The notes under the pieces: model-generated
Told to the model about the DNA's origin: nothing
Database searches by the model: none
What the model saw: the letters and a program-made list of their open reading frames with translations, nothing else
Part shown: positions 18,391 through 26,466 of the stretch, in pieces
Layout: the number at the start of each line of letters is the position of its first letter
How positions within the stretch are numbered: the first letter of the stretch is position 1
Made by a program: the position numbers and the translations under genes
From: Weissella muntiaci
GTDB taxonomy: Bacteria > Bacillota > Bacilli > Lactobacillales > Lactobacillaceae
Assembly: GCF_008107635.1 (NCBI RefSeq)
Contig: NZ_SDGZ01000009.1
Coordinates: 1 to 58,950 of the forward strand
Length of the DNA: 58,950 nucleotides
Direction of reading: 5' to 3'

Positions 18391-19767
18391 TTAATCTTCT
18401 CTGATCTCACGTAAGATCTCTTCGAGATGGATGCCATGACTACCCTTTAGCAGTAACATATCATCACGATTTAGAACGCGATTAAGTTCCTTGACTAAGG
18501 CTGCCTTATCATCCGTAGCATATAGCTTGACTTGGTCAGCTGGGTATTTATCCTTGAGTGAATCCGCCAAGGAAGCAATGATGTCACCGACTAAGTAGAC
18601 CCGCTGGATTTTGGCTGGGTCAAGTGAATCTGCCAAACTAGCATGAAGATCTGGACCTGCTGCACCAAGCTCAAGCATGTCACCTAAGACTACGATATGA
18701 TCGCCATCAGTTGGAGCTTGTGCGAAGAAGCGCAGGACTTCTTTGGCTGCCGTAGGATTAGAGTTATAAACGTCTGACAAAATCTTACCACCGAAACGAC
18801 CATCAACCCATTCAGTCCGATTCTCAGTGATTGGTGCATGTTGTAGGCCACGTGCAATATCACTCTGGCTGATGCCGAGTTCCTGGGCAACGGCGATCGC
18901 CGCTAAGGCATTGGTTACATTATAGCGACCAGTAAGCGGGATTGAGAAACGTTGCTCGGTTTGGTTAGTTTGGAACGTGGTTTGAATTGGCGACATATCC
19001 ATTTCACTGGCGAAAAGATCATCCTTTGGATCAAGGCCGAAGGTGATTGTGCGCAGATTTGGATGTTGTGCTGTCCGCTCACGGAGCAAAGGTTCGTCGC
19101 CGTTATACACGAGAACACCTTGTTCTTGCATCCCGTTGATGATTTCCATCTTACCATCGGCGATATGCGCCCGAGTTTTGAAAAATTCGATGTGCGCTTC
19201 ACCAATCATTGTCAGAACGGTAATGTCGGGATTGATTAGCTGTGAAAGGTGCGTTAAATCACCGGGACGGTCCATACCGAATTCAATAACAAGTAATTCA
19301 GTCCCTAAAGGCATTGAAAGAATCGTTGCCGGAACACCAATTTCATTATTGAAATTGGCAGGAGTTTTAACTGTCTTATAGGTTGTTGAACCGATTGAAG
19401 CAATTAAATCCTTGGTGGTCGTCTTACCATTAGAACCTGAGATCGCAACAATCTTTGGTTGAACCTTTTTTAAGTAGAAAGCAGCCAGAGCTTGGTAGGC
19501 TGCTAGTGAGTCGGCGACAACAATTACTGGAATGTTCTTAGGTGCTTGGGCTAAATGATCACGTTGCCAGAGTGTTGCTACGGCGCCAAGTGCCACAGCA
19601 CTTTGAACATAGTTATGACCGTCATGATCCGCAACTAGTGGAATGAACAAACTACCAGCAGTTGCTTTACGTGAATCAAAAGTCGTGTTTGTGATGTCAA
19701 GCGTGGCTTCATTAAGCACTTCAGCACGTAGAGCATCTTTAATTTCAGCTAAGCTTAATTTGATCAT
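18391..19767 (-). CDS. murF: UDP-N-acetylmuramoyl-tripeptide--D-alanyl-D-alanine ligase
   Basis: Mur ligase adding the terminal D-Ala dipeptide (or depsipeptide) to UDP-MurNAc-tripeptide, the last cytoplasmic step of the peptidoglycan precursor. 458 residues, with ATP-binding GSNGKTTTK at 111-119, the central-domain ENRTEW motif and DVYNSNPTA in the C-terminal domain. GGAAG precedes the ATG. It diverges from mreB, so cell-wall precursor and elongation genes face each other across a 171-bp control region. Confidence 0.95.
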   Translation of the reverse strand: MIKLSLAEIKDALRAEVLNEATLDITNTTFDSRKATAGSLFIPLVADHDGHNYVQSAVALGAVATLWQRDHLAQAPKNIPVIVVADSLAAYQALAAFYLKKVQPKIVAISGSNGKTTTKDLIASIGSTTYKTVKTPANFNNEIGVPATILSMPLGTELLVIEFGMDRPGDLTHLSQLINPDITVLTMIGEAHIEFFKTRAHIADGKMEIINGMQEQGVLVYNGDEPLLRERTAQHPNLRTITFGLDPKDDLFASEMDMSPIQTTFQTNQTEQRFSIPLTGRYNVTNALAAIAVAQELGISQSDIARGLQHAPITENRTEWVDGRFGGKILSDVYNSNPTAAKEVLRFFAQAPTDGDHIVVLGDMLELGAAGPDLHASLADSLDPAKIQRVYLVGDIIASLADSLKDKYPADQVKLYATDDKAALVKELNRVLNRDDMLLLKGSHGIHLEEILREIRED

Positions 19768-19800
19768 GGTATGCTTCCTTAATTATCTTTGATAAATTCA

Positions 19801-19829
19801 ATTTTACGGGTTTATTTAGCTTTGGGCAA
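19801..19829 (-). promoter_or_regulatory. murF promoter
   Basis: On the minus strand, TTGCCC, a 17-nt spacer and TAAAAT. Confidence 0.55.
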
Positions 19830-19856
19830 ATGTAAGGTTAAATTATTACAACGCTC

Positions 19857-19865
19857 TGCTATAAT
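19857..19865 (+). promoter_or_regulatory. mreB extended -10 promoter
   Basis: TGCTATAAT, an extended -10 box without a clear -35, about 75 nt before mreB. Confidence 0.5.
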
Positions 19866-19938
19866 TGAGAATAGCGTCCATCTTATGAAATAGTGGTCAG
19901 ATAAAAAAACTTATAAAAAAATTAGGGGTGAGCAGATC

Positions 19939-20937
19939 ATGGCCAAGGAAATCGGCATTGATTTAGGAACAGCAAATGTCCTTGTATACGTTGAAGACAA
20001 GGGTGTTGTATTGAATGAACCATCAGTTGTGGCGGTTGATACGAAAACTGAAAAAGTATTAGCAGTTGGGACTGAGGCTTATCAAATGGTTGGGCGAACA
20101 CCGGATAACATTCGGGCAGTCCGTCCACTAAAAGATGGTGTAATCTCAGACTTTGATATGACTGAGGCGATGTTGAACTATTTTATTGGTAAACTTGGCG
20201 TTAAAAGTGCCATGTCTCGTCCAAATATCATGGTTGCTGCACCAACAAACATTACGGAAATCGAGCGTAAGGCAATTATCCAAGCCGCTGAAAAGGCTGG
20301 GGCTGCGAAAGTTTATCTTGAATACGAGCCAAAGGTTGCGGCAATTGGAGCCGGTTTGGATATCTTTGCGCCAGTTGCCTCAATGGTAATTGACATGGGT
20401 GGTGGAACAGCTGATATTGCTGTGCTATCACTTGGTGACATTGTGTCATCACGTTCAATTCGGGTGGCCGGAGATCGTCTTAACCACGATATTGCTTTCT
20501 ATGTTAAGAATGAGCATAATTTGCAAATTGGTGAGCGTTCAGCTGAACAAGTTAAGATTGAGATTGGAACGGCAATTCCTGAAGATGAGCCTCAAACAAT
20601 GGAAGTTCGCGGACGTGATAACTTCACGGGTATGCCACGCTCAATTGAATTAAACGCGAATGAAGTTGAAGGTGCGATGCATGATACTTTGGCACAAATC
20701 GTGACTGCGGCACATGATGTCTTGGCAGAGATTCAACCAGAATTGGCCTCTGATATCATCGACCGTGGAATTATCATGACCGGTGGTGGTGCCTTGCTTA
20801 AGGGCATTGATACATTGATTTCTGACAAATTAGGTGTCCCAGTCATGATTGCAGATCATCCGCTCGATAATGTTGCGCGCGGAGCGGGCGAGTTGCTTGA
20901 ATATATGAAGAAGATGAATGAAGGTAAGCGGAGGTAA
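19939..20937 (+). CDS. mreB: rod shape-determining protein MreB
   Basis: Bacterial actin homologue, 332 residues, forming membrane-associated filaments that guide side-wall synthesis. The phosphate 1 motif is IGIDLGTANVL, phosphate 2 is VIDMGGGTADIAVLS, and the adenosine motif is IIMTGGGALLKG. Could be the Mbl-type paralogue; the sequence alone does not settle that. It is the first gene of mreB-DUF2969-rodA, whose genes are 2 and 18 nt apart. Confidence 0.93.
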   Translation: MAKEIGIDLGTANVLVYVEDKGVVLNEPSVVAVDTKTEKVLAVGTEAYQMVGRTPDNIRAVRPLKDGVISDFDMTEAMLNYFIGKLGVKSAMSRPNIMVAAPTNITEIERKAIIQAAEKAGAAKVYLEYEPKVAAIGAGLDIFAPVASMVIDMGGGTADIAVLSLGDIVSSRSIRVAGDRLNHDIAFYVKNEHNLQIGERSAEQVKIEIGTAIPEDEPQTMEVRGRDNFTGMPRSIELNANEVEGAMHDTLAQIVTAAHDVLAEIQPELASDIIDRGIIMTGGGALLKGIDTLISDKLGVPVMIADHPLDNVARGAGELLEYMKKMNEGKRR

Positions 20938-20939
20938 TT

Positions 20940-21149
20940 ATGGCACGGAGTAATAAACCAGTCGCCGTTGAAATCAACGATTTGGGCGACAATCTCAATG
21001 AAGTTATGGTAAATAAGGTGCGTCTAGGAACGATTGATGAGACTAAGACGCCATTGCAAGTGCGATACGCTGACAACCGGACAACGAATGCCAAGTCTTT
21101 TGATGAAGCAGTGAGCTTGTTGATTGCCGAGTATAATTTGCACCATTAA
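20940..21149 (+). CDS. DUF2969 family small protein
   Basis: A 69-residue charged cytosolic protein that looks like the DUF2969 family of lactobacilli, usually placed between mreB/mbl and rodA. No function is known. Its GGAGG lies in the last codons of mreB and the ATG is 2 nt past the mreB stop, so it is cotranscribed and probably coupled. Confidence 0.8.
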   Translation: MARSNKPVAVEINDLGDNLNEVMVNKVRLGTIDETKTPLQVRYADNRTTNAKSFDEAVSLLIAEYNLHH

Positions 21150-21167
21150 TTCAAAAGGTGGGGCAGT

Positions 21168-22361
21168 ATGTTTAAGCGCTTTTTTAAAGCAGAAGGTGAA
21201 ATTGATTGGGGCATTATCTTTGTGGTACTGATGCTAGCTCTGATTGGGTTGACGTCACTGTACGTTGCAGTTTCACATGATTCAACAATCGTCAGCGTTG
21301 CACGGATGGTGGTGATGCAGGGGATTTGGTACATTATCGGAATTGTTGCAGTGCTGGTCATTATGCGCTTTGATTCTGAGCAGCTTTGGCGAATTGCGCC
21401 GTATATCTTTGGATTGGCTGTTTTCTTGATGGTTGCTGTGTTGGTTTTCTATTCACGATCTTATTATGCGACAACAGGTGGTAAGTCCTGGTTTGCAATT
21501 GGTCCGTTAACCTTTCAACCATCAGAAGTTATGAAACCGGCGATGATCGTGATGCTGGCACGGGTGATTGCACAACATAATACGCAATATTCAGAACACA
21601 CCTTTGCCTCAGATCGTAAGCTATTGTTGAAAATCATTTATTGGGTGATACCAATTGTTATTTTGGTCCTAGCACAACATGATTTCGGTACGATGTTGGT
21701 TTTCTTGGCAATCACAGCGGGAATGATACTTGTTTCAGGAATTACATGGAAGATTTTAGGACCATTATTCGGACTAGCCGGTGCGCTAGGTACGATGGGA
21801 ATTCTATTAGTGACCCAAGAGTGGGGTCGACGCGTGCTAGAGAAGTTTGGGTTTGAAGCCTATCAATTCGCCCGTGTCGATGCTTGGATGAATCCAGGTT
21901 CGGATACGTCTAATTCGGGCTACCAATTATGGCAGGCCATGAAAGCAATCGGTTCAGGTGGACTGTATGGAACTGGTTTCAACGTATCACATGTGAATGT
22001 GCCGGTTCGTGAATCGGATATGATTTTCTCAGTAATTGGTGAAAATTACGGTTTCATTGGATCAATGTTGCTACTATTGTTGTACTTCTTGTTGTTCTAT
22101 CAAATCTACCGAGTTGTTCGCGATACTTCAAATCAGTACTATGCGTATATCGCCGCCGGCGTAATTATGATGTTACTCTTCCATATTTTTGAAAATATTG
22201 GAATGAATATTGGGTTGGTGCCGTTGACTGGAATTCCACTACCATTTATCTCACAAGGTGGTTCGGCCTTGGTCGGTAATATGATTGGAATTGGTTTAGT
22301 TATGTCGATGCGCTATCATCATCGAACGTATAGTTTGTCAAATCAGAACGGTTTTGTTTAA
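21168..22361 (+). CDS. rodA: SEDS peptidoglycan polymerase RodA/FtsW family
   Basis: Membrane glycosyltransferase of 397 residues with about ten hydrophobic segments. The family Asp lies in the extracellular loop PVRESDMIFSVIGE, and the C-terminal signature GIPLPFISQGGSALVGNM is present. Being behind mreB points to the elongation enzyme RodA rather than FtsW. AAGGTGGGG precedes the ATG. It should work with a class B penicillin-binding protein that is not in this window. Confidence 0.92.
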   Translation: MFKRFFKAEGEIDWGIIFVVLMLALIGLTSLYVAVSHDSTIVSVARMVVMQGIWYIIGIVAVLVIMRFDSEQLWRIAPYIFGLAVFLMVAVLVFYSRSYYATTGGKSWFAIGPLTFQPSEVMKPAMIVMLARVIAQHNTQYSEHTFASDRKLLLKIIYWVIPIVILVLAQHDFGTMLVFLAITAGMILVSGITWKILGPLFGLAGALGTMGILLVTQEWGRRVLEKFGFEAYQFARVDAWMNPGSDTSNSGYQLWQAMKAIGSGGLYGTGFNVSHVNVPVRESDMIFSVIGENYGFIGSMLLLLLYFLLFYQIYRVVRDTSNQYYAYIAAGVIMMLLFHIFENIGMNIGLVPLTGIPLPFISQGGSALVGNMIGIGLVMSMRYHHRTYSLSNQNGFV

Positions 22362-22415
22362 AATATTTAATAATAACTACTTGATGATGTGCTTTTAACA
22401 AGGAGGGGATAACGA

Positions 22416-23213
22416 ATGCTGACGATTGGTTTTATTGGAGCTGGAAACATGGCGCAAGCAATGATGCGGGGATGGAGCCAAGTTGGTGAAGAGCTAACGC
22501 AGGTTGTTTATTCGCGTAGCTCAGCGCAACGGGTAGCTCAACAAATTGATGGTGTCGAAGCGAAGGCGACGATTGCTGAAATTGTTGCGACGGCTGATAT
22601 GTTAGTCCTCGCAATTCCCGTCGGTGCTTTGCCGATTGTTGCGGAGGAGTTGAAGCCCTTGTTGGACACAAAGCCAGGGATGATCGTGGCGTCTGTATTA
22701 GGTGGAGTTTCGCTAGCAAAGTTACAGGCGCTCCTTGGAACTCAGTCATTAATCGTGCGGACCTTGCCAAACGTTAATGTCGCAGTTCGCGAAGGGTACA
22801 CCGCATTAGCGTTTGATGATACGTTCGATGCCGAGACACGGGGTGCTGTGGCTGGCTTGTTCTTGGCTTTGGGCCGTGCAGACGAGCTACCTGAGGCACA
22901 ATTTGGTGCAGTGTCAGCTTTGGCTGGTTCAGGACCAGCCTTTGTAGCTGGCTTTGTTGACGCCCTAGCACAAGCTGGTCATGATGCTGGCTTGAAGCCG
23001 GAGACAGCCTTGACCCTAGCGAAGCAAACTATTCTAGGAACCGTTCAGCAATTGAATGCAGAACATCAGGAGCCAAGGGCTTTGGCAGAGCAAGTTATGA
23101 CACCTGGTGGTTCGACAGCGGCTGGTTGGGATGTTATGCAAGCCAATAATTTCGATGGAATTATTGCCAAGACAATTCAGGCGACTATGCAAAAAAATGC
23201 GGAAGCAGAATAA
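22416..23213 (+). CDS. proC: pyrroline-5-carboxylate reductase
   Basis: Last step of proline synthesis, reducing pyrroline-5-carboxylate with NAD(P)H. 265 residues, with the N-terminal Rossmann motif IGFIGAGNMAQAM, ALAGSGPAFV in the dimer part, and the C-terminal signature VMTPGGSTAAGWDVM. A strong AAGGAGGGG precedes the ATG. It follows rodA by 54 nt with no terminator between, so it may be read from the mreB transcript. Confidence 0.95.
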   Translation: MLTIGFIGAGNMAQAMMRGWSQVGEELTQVVYSRSSAQRVAQQIDGVEAKATIAEIVATADMLVLAIPVGALPIVAEELKPLLDTKPGMIVASVLGGVSLAKLQALLGTQSLIVRTLPNVNVAVREGYTALAFDDTFDAETRGAVAGLFLALGRADELPEAQFGAVSALAGSGPAFVAGFVDALAQAGHDAGLKPETALTLAKQTILGTVQQLNAEHQEPRALAEQVMTPGGSTAAGWDVMQANNFDGIIAKTIQATMQKNAEAE

Positions 23214-23249
23214 AAAGTAAACAAAGTTGAATTAATTTAACAAAAAGAC

Positions 23250-23278
23250 TTGCCAAGTGATTTGCTAGCTGGTAAGAT
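23250..23278 (+). promoter_or_regulatory. tRNA-Glu promoter
   Basis: TTGCCA, a 17-nt spacer and TAAGAT, about 43 nt before the tRNA. Confidence 0.7.
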
Positions 23279-23320
23279 AGATTTTGTTGTTACGGCGCAA
23301 GTCGTAAAACAAAGTCTGAT

Positions 23321-23392
23321 GGCCCATTCGTCTAGTGGTTAGGACACAGGATTTTCATTCCTGCAACAAGAGTTCGATTCTCTTATGGGCTA
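23321..23392 (+). tRNA. tRNA-Glu (UUC)
   Basis: A cloverleaf folds. The acceptor is GGCCCAT with ATGGGCT (first pair G-U), the anticodon stem CAGGA/TCCTG encloses TTTTCAT with anticodon TTC, and the T arm AAGAG/CTCTT has loop TTCGATT. CCA is not encoded. It stands alone with its own promoter and terminator. Confidence 0.95.
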
Positions 23393-23399
23393 TCTTAAA

Positions 23400-23425
23400 A
23401 CACCGTAGAAATACGGTGTTTTTTT
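23400..23425 (+). terminator. terminator of tRNA-Glu
   Basis: ACACCGTA-GAAA-TACGGTGT followed by a T run. Confidence 0.9.
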
Positions 23426-23516
23426 GTCTAATTTTTTCCGAGTAAGGCCCAGTCACCGCTTAAAAACGACCTGTGTTAAAATATAGATAGCATAGTAAAT
23501 GGATAGGAGTGGTTTT

Positions 23517-24203
23517 ATGCGAAGTGGACGAGAACACAAAGGGCGTAAGTGGCGGATTTTCTGGGTGAGTTTAATTGCGGTGCTTTTGGTGGCAGCCGGA
23601 AGTGCCTATGCCATTAATCGAGCACAAACAACCCGTCAAGCTGATCAAAAGGCATTAGCAAGCAGCAGTAGTTCAAGTAGCGCTAAAGCTAAAGCCAAGG
23701 CAGAGAGTAAGAAGGCGCAGAGCGCAAGTGTGAGTTCTGCAAAAGCGGCCAGTCAGTCTGAGGCAGCGAGCGCAAGTGAAAGCAAACAAAATACATCAGC
23801 ATTTGATGGCTTGACACAACGGACGCAGCTGGCTATTTTGACGCAATGGGCGTGGAATGGTTATGCTGATCCTGCAGCAACCTTTGCGGCGGCTGAGGGA
23901 CAACCTGGAGGCGTTATCTACATTAAGATCACGCGCGGTGGTGGAACGACGAGCTTGGGCGGTTGGATCAATGTAACGCGCAAGATTGTTGACCATGGTG
24001 ATGGAACATTCTCACTCTATAAGCCTCATTATGATGGTGGCATGGATGGAAGTCCGATCGCCTTTGATACCGTGACCTGGGATCTCGAGCAGACGATCAA
24101 TTCAGATCAGTTGTTGGCAGATTATCAAACCAGCGGAACACAGATTGCAACAAGTATGGATCTATCACAACTAGCAGTTGCTGATCCAACTCAATTAAAA
24201 TAA
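23517..24203 (+). CDS. membrane-anchored protein with Ser/Ala/Lys linker, unknown function
   Basis: Not recognised. 228 residues from ATG 23517, preferred because GGAG lies 7 nt upstream; an ATG at 23499 is in frame but lacks a site. A basic N-terminus (RSGREHKGRKWR) precedes one membrane segment at about 13-33, with no lipobox cysteine, so it should be a single-pass protein with its bulk outside. Residues about 46-96 are a low-complexity Ser/Ala/Lys/Gln linker, typical of wall-spanning stalks. The globular C-terminal 130 residues have no named motif. Monocistronic with its own terminator. Confidence 0.8.
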   Translation: MRSGREHKGRKWRIFWVSLIAVLLVAAGSAYAINRAQTTRQADQKALASSSSSSSAKAKAKAESKKAQSASVSSAKAASQSEAASASESKQNTSAFDGLTQRTQLAILTQWAWNGYADPAATFAAAEGQPGGVIYIKITRGGGTTSLGGWINVTRKIVDHGDGTFSLYKPHYDGGMDGSPIAFDTVTWDLEQTINSDQLLADYQTSGTQIATSMDLSQLAVADPTQLK

Positions 24204-24212
24204 AAGTTTTGC

Positions 24213-24237
24213 GAGATTGCTGAGCAATCTCTTTTTT
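24213..24237 (+). terminator. intrinsic terminator
   Basis: GAGATTGC-TGA-GCAATCTC then six T. Confidence 0.9.
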
Positions 24238-24265
24238 ATTTTTTCTGAAAAGATTGTTAACTTAC

Positions 24266-24293
24266 TTTACACTTTAGTTGAGAATGTTATACT
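24266..24293 (+). promoter_or_regulatory. promoter of the ABC transporter gene
   Basis: TTTACA, a 16-nt spacer and TATACT, 61 nt before the ATG. Confidence 0.6.
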
Positions 24294-24354
24294 CTTTCTA
24301 AGCTGATAAAGCATAGAAATAAAAAGCGCTAATAAAGACCTGGAGGGCAGGTAA

Positions 24355-26313
24355 ATGACATTTTTGGCATTACGAGATATTCGTAAGTCGTACTTTTTGG
24401 GGAAAGATGAATTCCCCGTCTTAAAAGGGATTGATCTTGATTTCGAATTAGGTGAATTCGTTTCAATTCTTGGTGAATCTGGTGGCGGAAAGTCAACCTT
24501 GATGAACATCATCGGTGGCTTGGACCGCGAGTTTGACGGCTCAGTTACTTTTGATGGAACTTTGTTGGATCACCGCAAAGAGAAGCAACTAGATGAGTAC
24601 CGTCGTGGAACGATTGGTTACATTTATCAAGCCTATAACCTGATCAGTCATTTGACTGTTTTGGATAACGTGTTGGTTTCACTAGAAATGACCGACCTTA
24701 CTCAGAAGGAACGCATTGATCGGGCAACTGAGTTATTGGTCCGCGTTGGTCTTGAAGATCAAATCAAGAAGCATCCAAATCAACTTTCTGGTGGGCAAAA
24801 GCAACGTGTCGCAATTGCGCGTGCCTTGGCATCCGATCCTAAGATCATCATCGCTGATGAACCAACGGGTGCGTTGGATTCACAAAATACAGCAGAAGTT
24901 TTGGAATTGTTGGAAGAAATCGCTAAAGAAGGTAAGTTAGTAATCGCCGTGACCCACTCACAAGAAGTGGCTAACCACGGTACTCGAATTGTCCACTTGG
25001 CAGATGGAAAGATTGATGGCGATACTCGTTTGAAGCCAGCTTTTGACGTGCCAACTGATAACGTTAGAATTAGCGATCGTCCTTTGAAGGCGTCTGCTTC
25101 TTACGCAAATGCGTTTAAGCATCTGCGCTATACGTTCGGACGGAATTCATTGATTATGCTAGGAACGGCGATTGGTCTGTTCGCCGTAATGTTGTTCTCT
25201 GGTTTGGGGAATGGAGTTAAGGCTTATATTGCAGATCAGGTAAATTCATTGGCAAATCCCACTGCCGTAACAGTCCAACGTTATACCAAGGGTGGCAGTG
25301 ACCAACAAGGTGCTGGCACTGGAAGCAGCACTCAGTTGATTTCTGACAGCCAGATCAAGAAGCTTAAGAGCATTAACAATGTTCAAAAAGTTGAGCCTGG
25401 TTATATTTTGGCGAATGGTCAAACCAAGATCAGTGATAAGACTTATTCATTGAGCAATATGACAACTTGGTCAGCTTCTTATCAAACAAAGATTATCAAG
25501 GCCGGTTCAAAGCCTGGTACTAACGAAATCGTTGTTGATAAGAACACGGTTGCCAAGGAATATTCTTCAAAGAACTGGAAGTCAATTGTTGGTCAGAAGG
25601 TTACTGTTACCTGGGTTGCAACTACAGCAGACGGTACACCAGTTCCGGTTTCAAAGGAAATGACAGTGTCTGGTGTGATCGACTTTGGTCATAACCAAAC
25701 GAGCAATTTGACAACATACCAAACTGTTCAAGCAGCAAATAAGGCGGCTGGTGCAAGCACTGACGCAGCCATGGCAACTGTTAAGGTTAATGACGCTAAG
25801 AACGTTAGCGCCGTGGCTAAGAAGGTTAATGCAATTAAGACTGATGGTGCCCGTCAATTCACTGCAACGACAGTTGGTGATATCTTGGATACAATCAACA
25901 CCATCGTTTCATTGGCAACGACTGTCTTGGCAGCAATTGCTGGAATCTCATTGGTTGTTTCAGCCTTGATGATTATCGTAACCATGTTTATGTCAGTTTC
26001 TGAGCGTACAAAGGAAATCGGAATTCTCCGTGCCTTGGGTGAGAGTAAGAAGGATATCCGGCGCCTCTTCACCGCAGAATCACTTTTGATTGGGTTCTTC
26101 TCATTCATCTTGGCGGTTATTCTGGCATTCGGTTTGGGTGCGGTACTGAATTCGGCATTGTATAAGATCGCGTCATTTAATATGATTCAACTTTCAGTTG
26201 GAAATATTGTGACAACCTTTATCTTGGCAATTGTGATTGCTTATATCGCAGCGTTGCTACCAGCACGCCGTGCAGCTAAGCTCAATCCAATTGACGCTTT
26301 GTCAGCAGACTAA
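24355..26313 (+). CDS. MacB-like ABC transporter, fused ATPase and permease
   Basis: 652 residues. The N-terminal ATPase has Walker A GESGGGKST (40-48), signature LSGGQ (about 144-148) and Walker B IIIADEPTG (about 163-171). The C-terminal part is of the FtsX/MacB type: one membrane segment near 270-290, a large extracellular domain of about 230 residues, then three segments, closing with LLPARRAAKLNPIDAL. This is a mechanotransmission-type ABC protein, not a typical importer. The substrate is unknown (peptide, toxin or envelope process). No partner subunit or two-component system is adjacent. GGAGGG precedes the ATG. Confidence 0.9.
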   Translation: MTFLALRDIRKSYFLGKDEFPVLKGIDLDFELGEFVSILGESGGGKSTLMNIIGGLDREFDGSVTFDGTLLDHRKEKQLDEYRRGTIGYIYQAYNLISHLTVLDNVLVSLEMTDLTQKERIDRATELLVRVGLEDQIKKHPNQLSGGQKQRVAIARALASDPKIIIADEPTGALDSQNTAEVLELLEEIAKEGKLVIAVTHSQEVANHGTRIVHLADGKIDGDTRLKPAFDVPTDNVRISDRPLKASASYANAFKHLRYTFGRNSLIMLGTAIGLFAVMLFSGLGNGVKAYIADQVNSLANPTAVTVQRYTKGGSDQQGAGTGSSTQLISDSQIKKLKSINNVQKVEPGYILANGQTKISDKTYSLSNMTTWSASYQTKIIKAGSKPGTNEIVVDKNTVAKEYSSKNWKSIVGQKVTVTWVATTADGTPVPVSKEMTVSGVIDFGHNQTSNLTTYQTVQAANKAAGASTDAAMATVKVNDAKNVSAVAKKVNAIKTDGARQFTATTVGDILDTINTIVSLATTVLAAIAGISLVVSALMIIVTMFMSVSERTKEIGILRALGESKKDIRRLFTAESLLIGFFSFILAVILAFGLGAVLNSALYKIASFNMIQLSVGNIVTTFILAIVIAYIAALLPARRAAKLNPIDALSAD

Positions 26314-26322
26314 AAATTAATT

Positions 26323-26366
26323 AAAACGACTGGTGTTCATTTTCAAATGAGCACCAGTCGTTTTTT
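26323..26366 (+). terminator. terminator of the ABC transporter gene
   Basis: AAACGACTGGTG and its complement close a hairpin that ends in six T. Confidence 0.9.
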
Positions 26367-26401
26367 ATATGCGACTTTGCCATCAATGTGGATGATCTGA
26401 C

Positions 26402-26430
26402 TTGTAAAAATTGGACTAGACCATTACAAT
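26402..26430 (+). promoter_or_regulatory. nagA promoter with NagR-type operator
   Basis: TTGTAA, a 17-nt spacer and TACAAT. Inside the spacer, TGGACTAGACCA (26412-26423) departs by one base from a perfect TGGTCTAGACCA palindrome, the kind of site bound by NagR/YvoA GntR regulators. The regulator gene is the second gene of this unit, giving self-control. Confidence 0.65.
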
Positions 26431-26466
26431 TAGAACTATACTAAAGAATTCAAAGGGGCAATGAAA

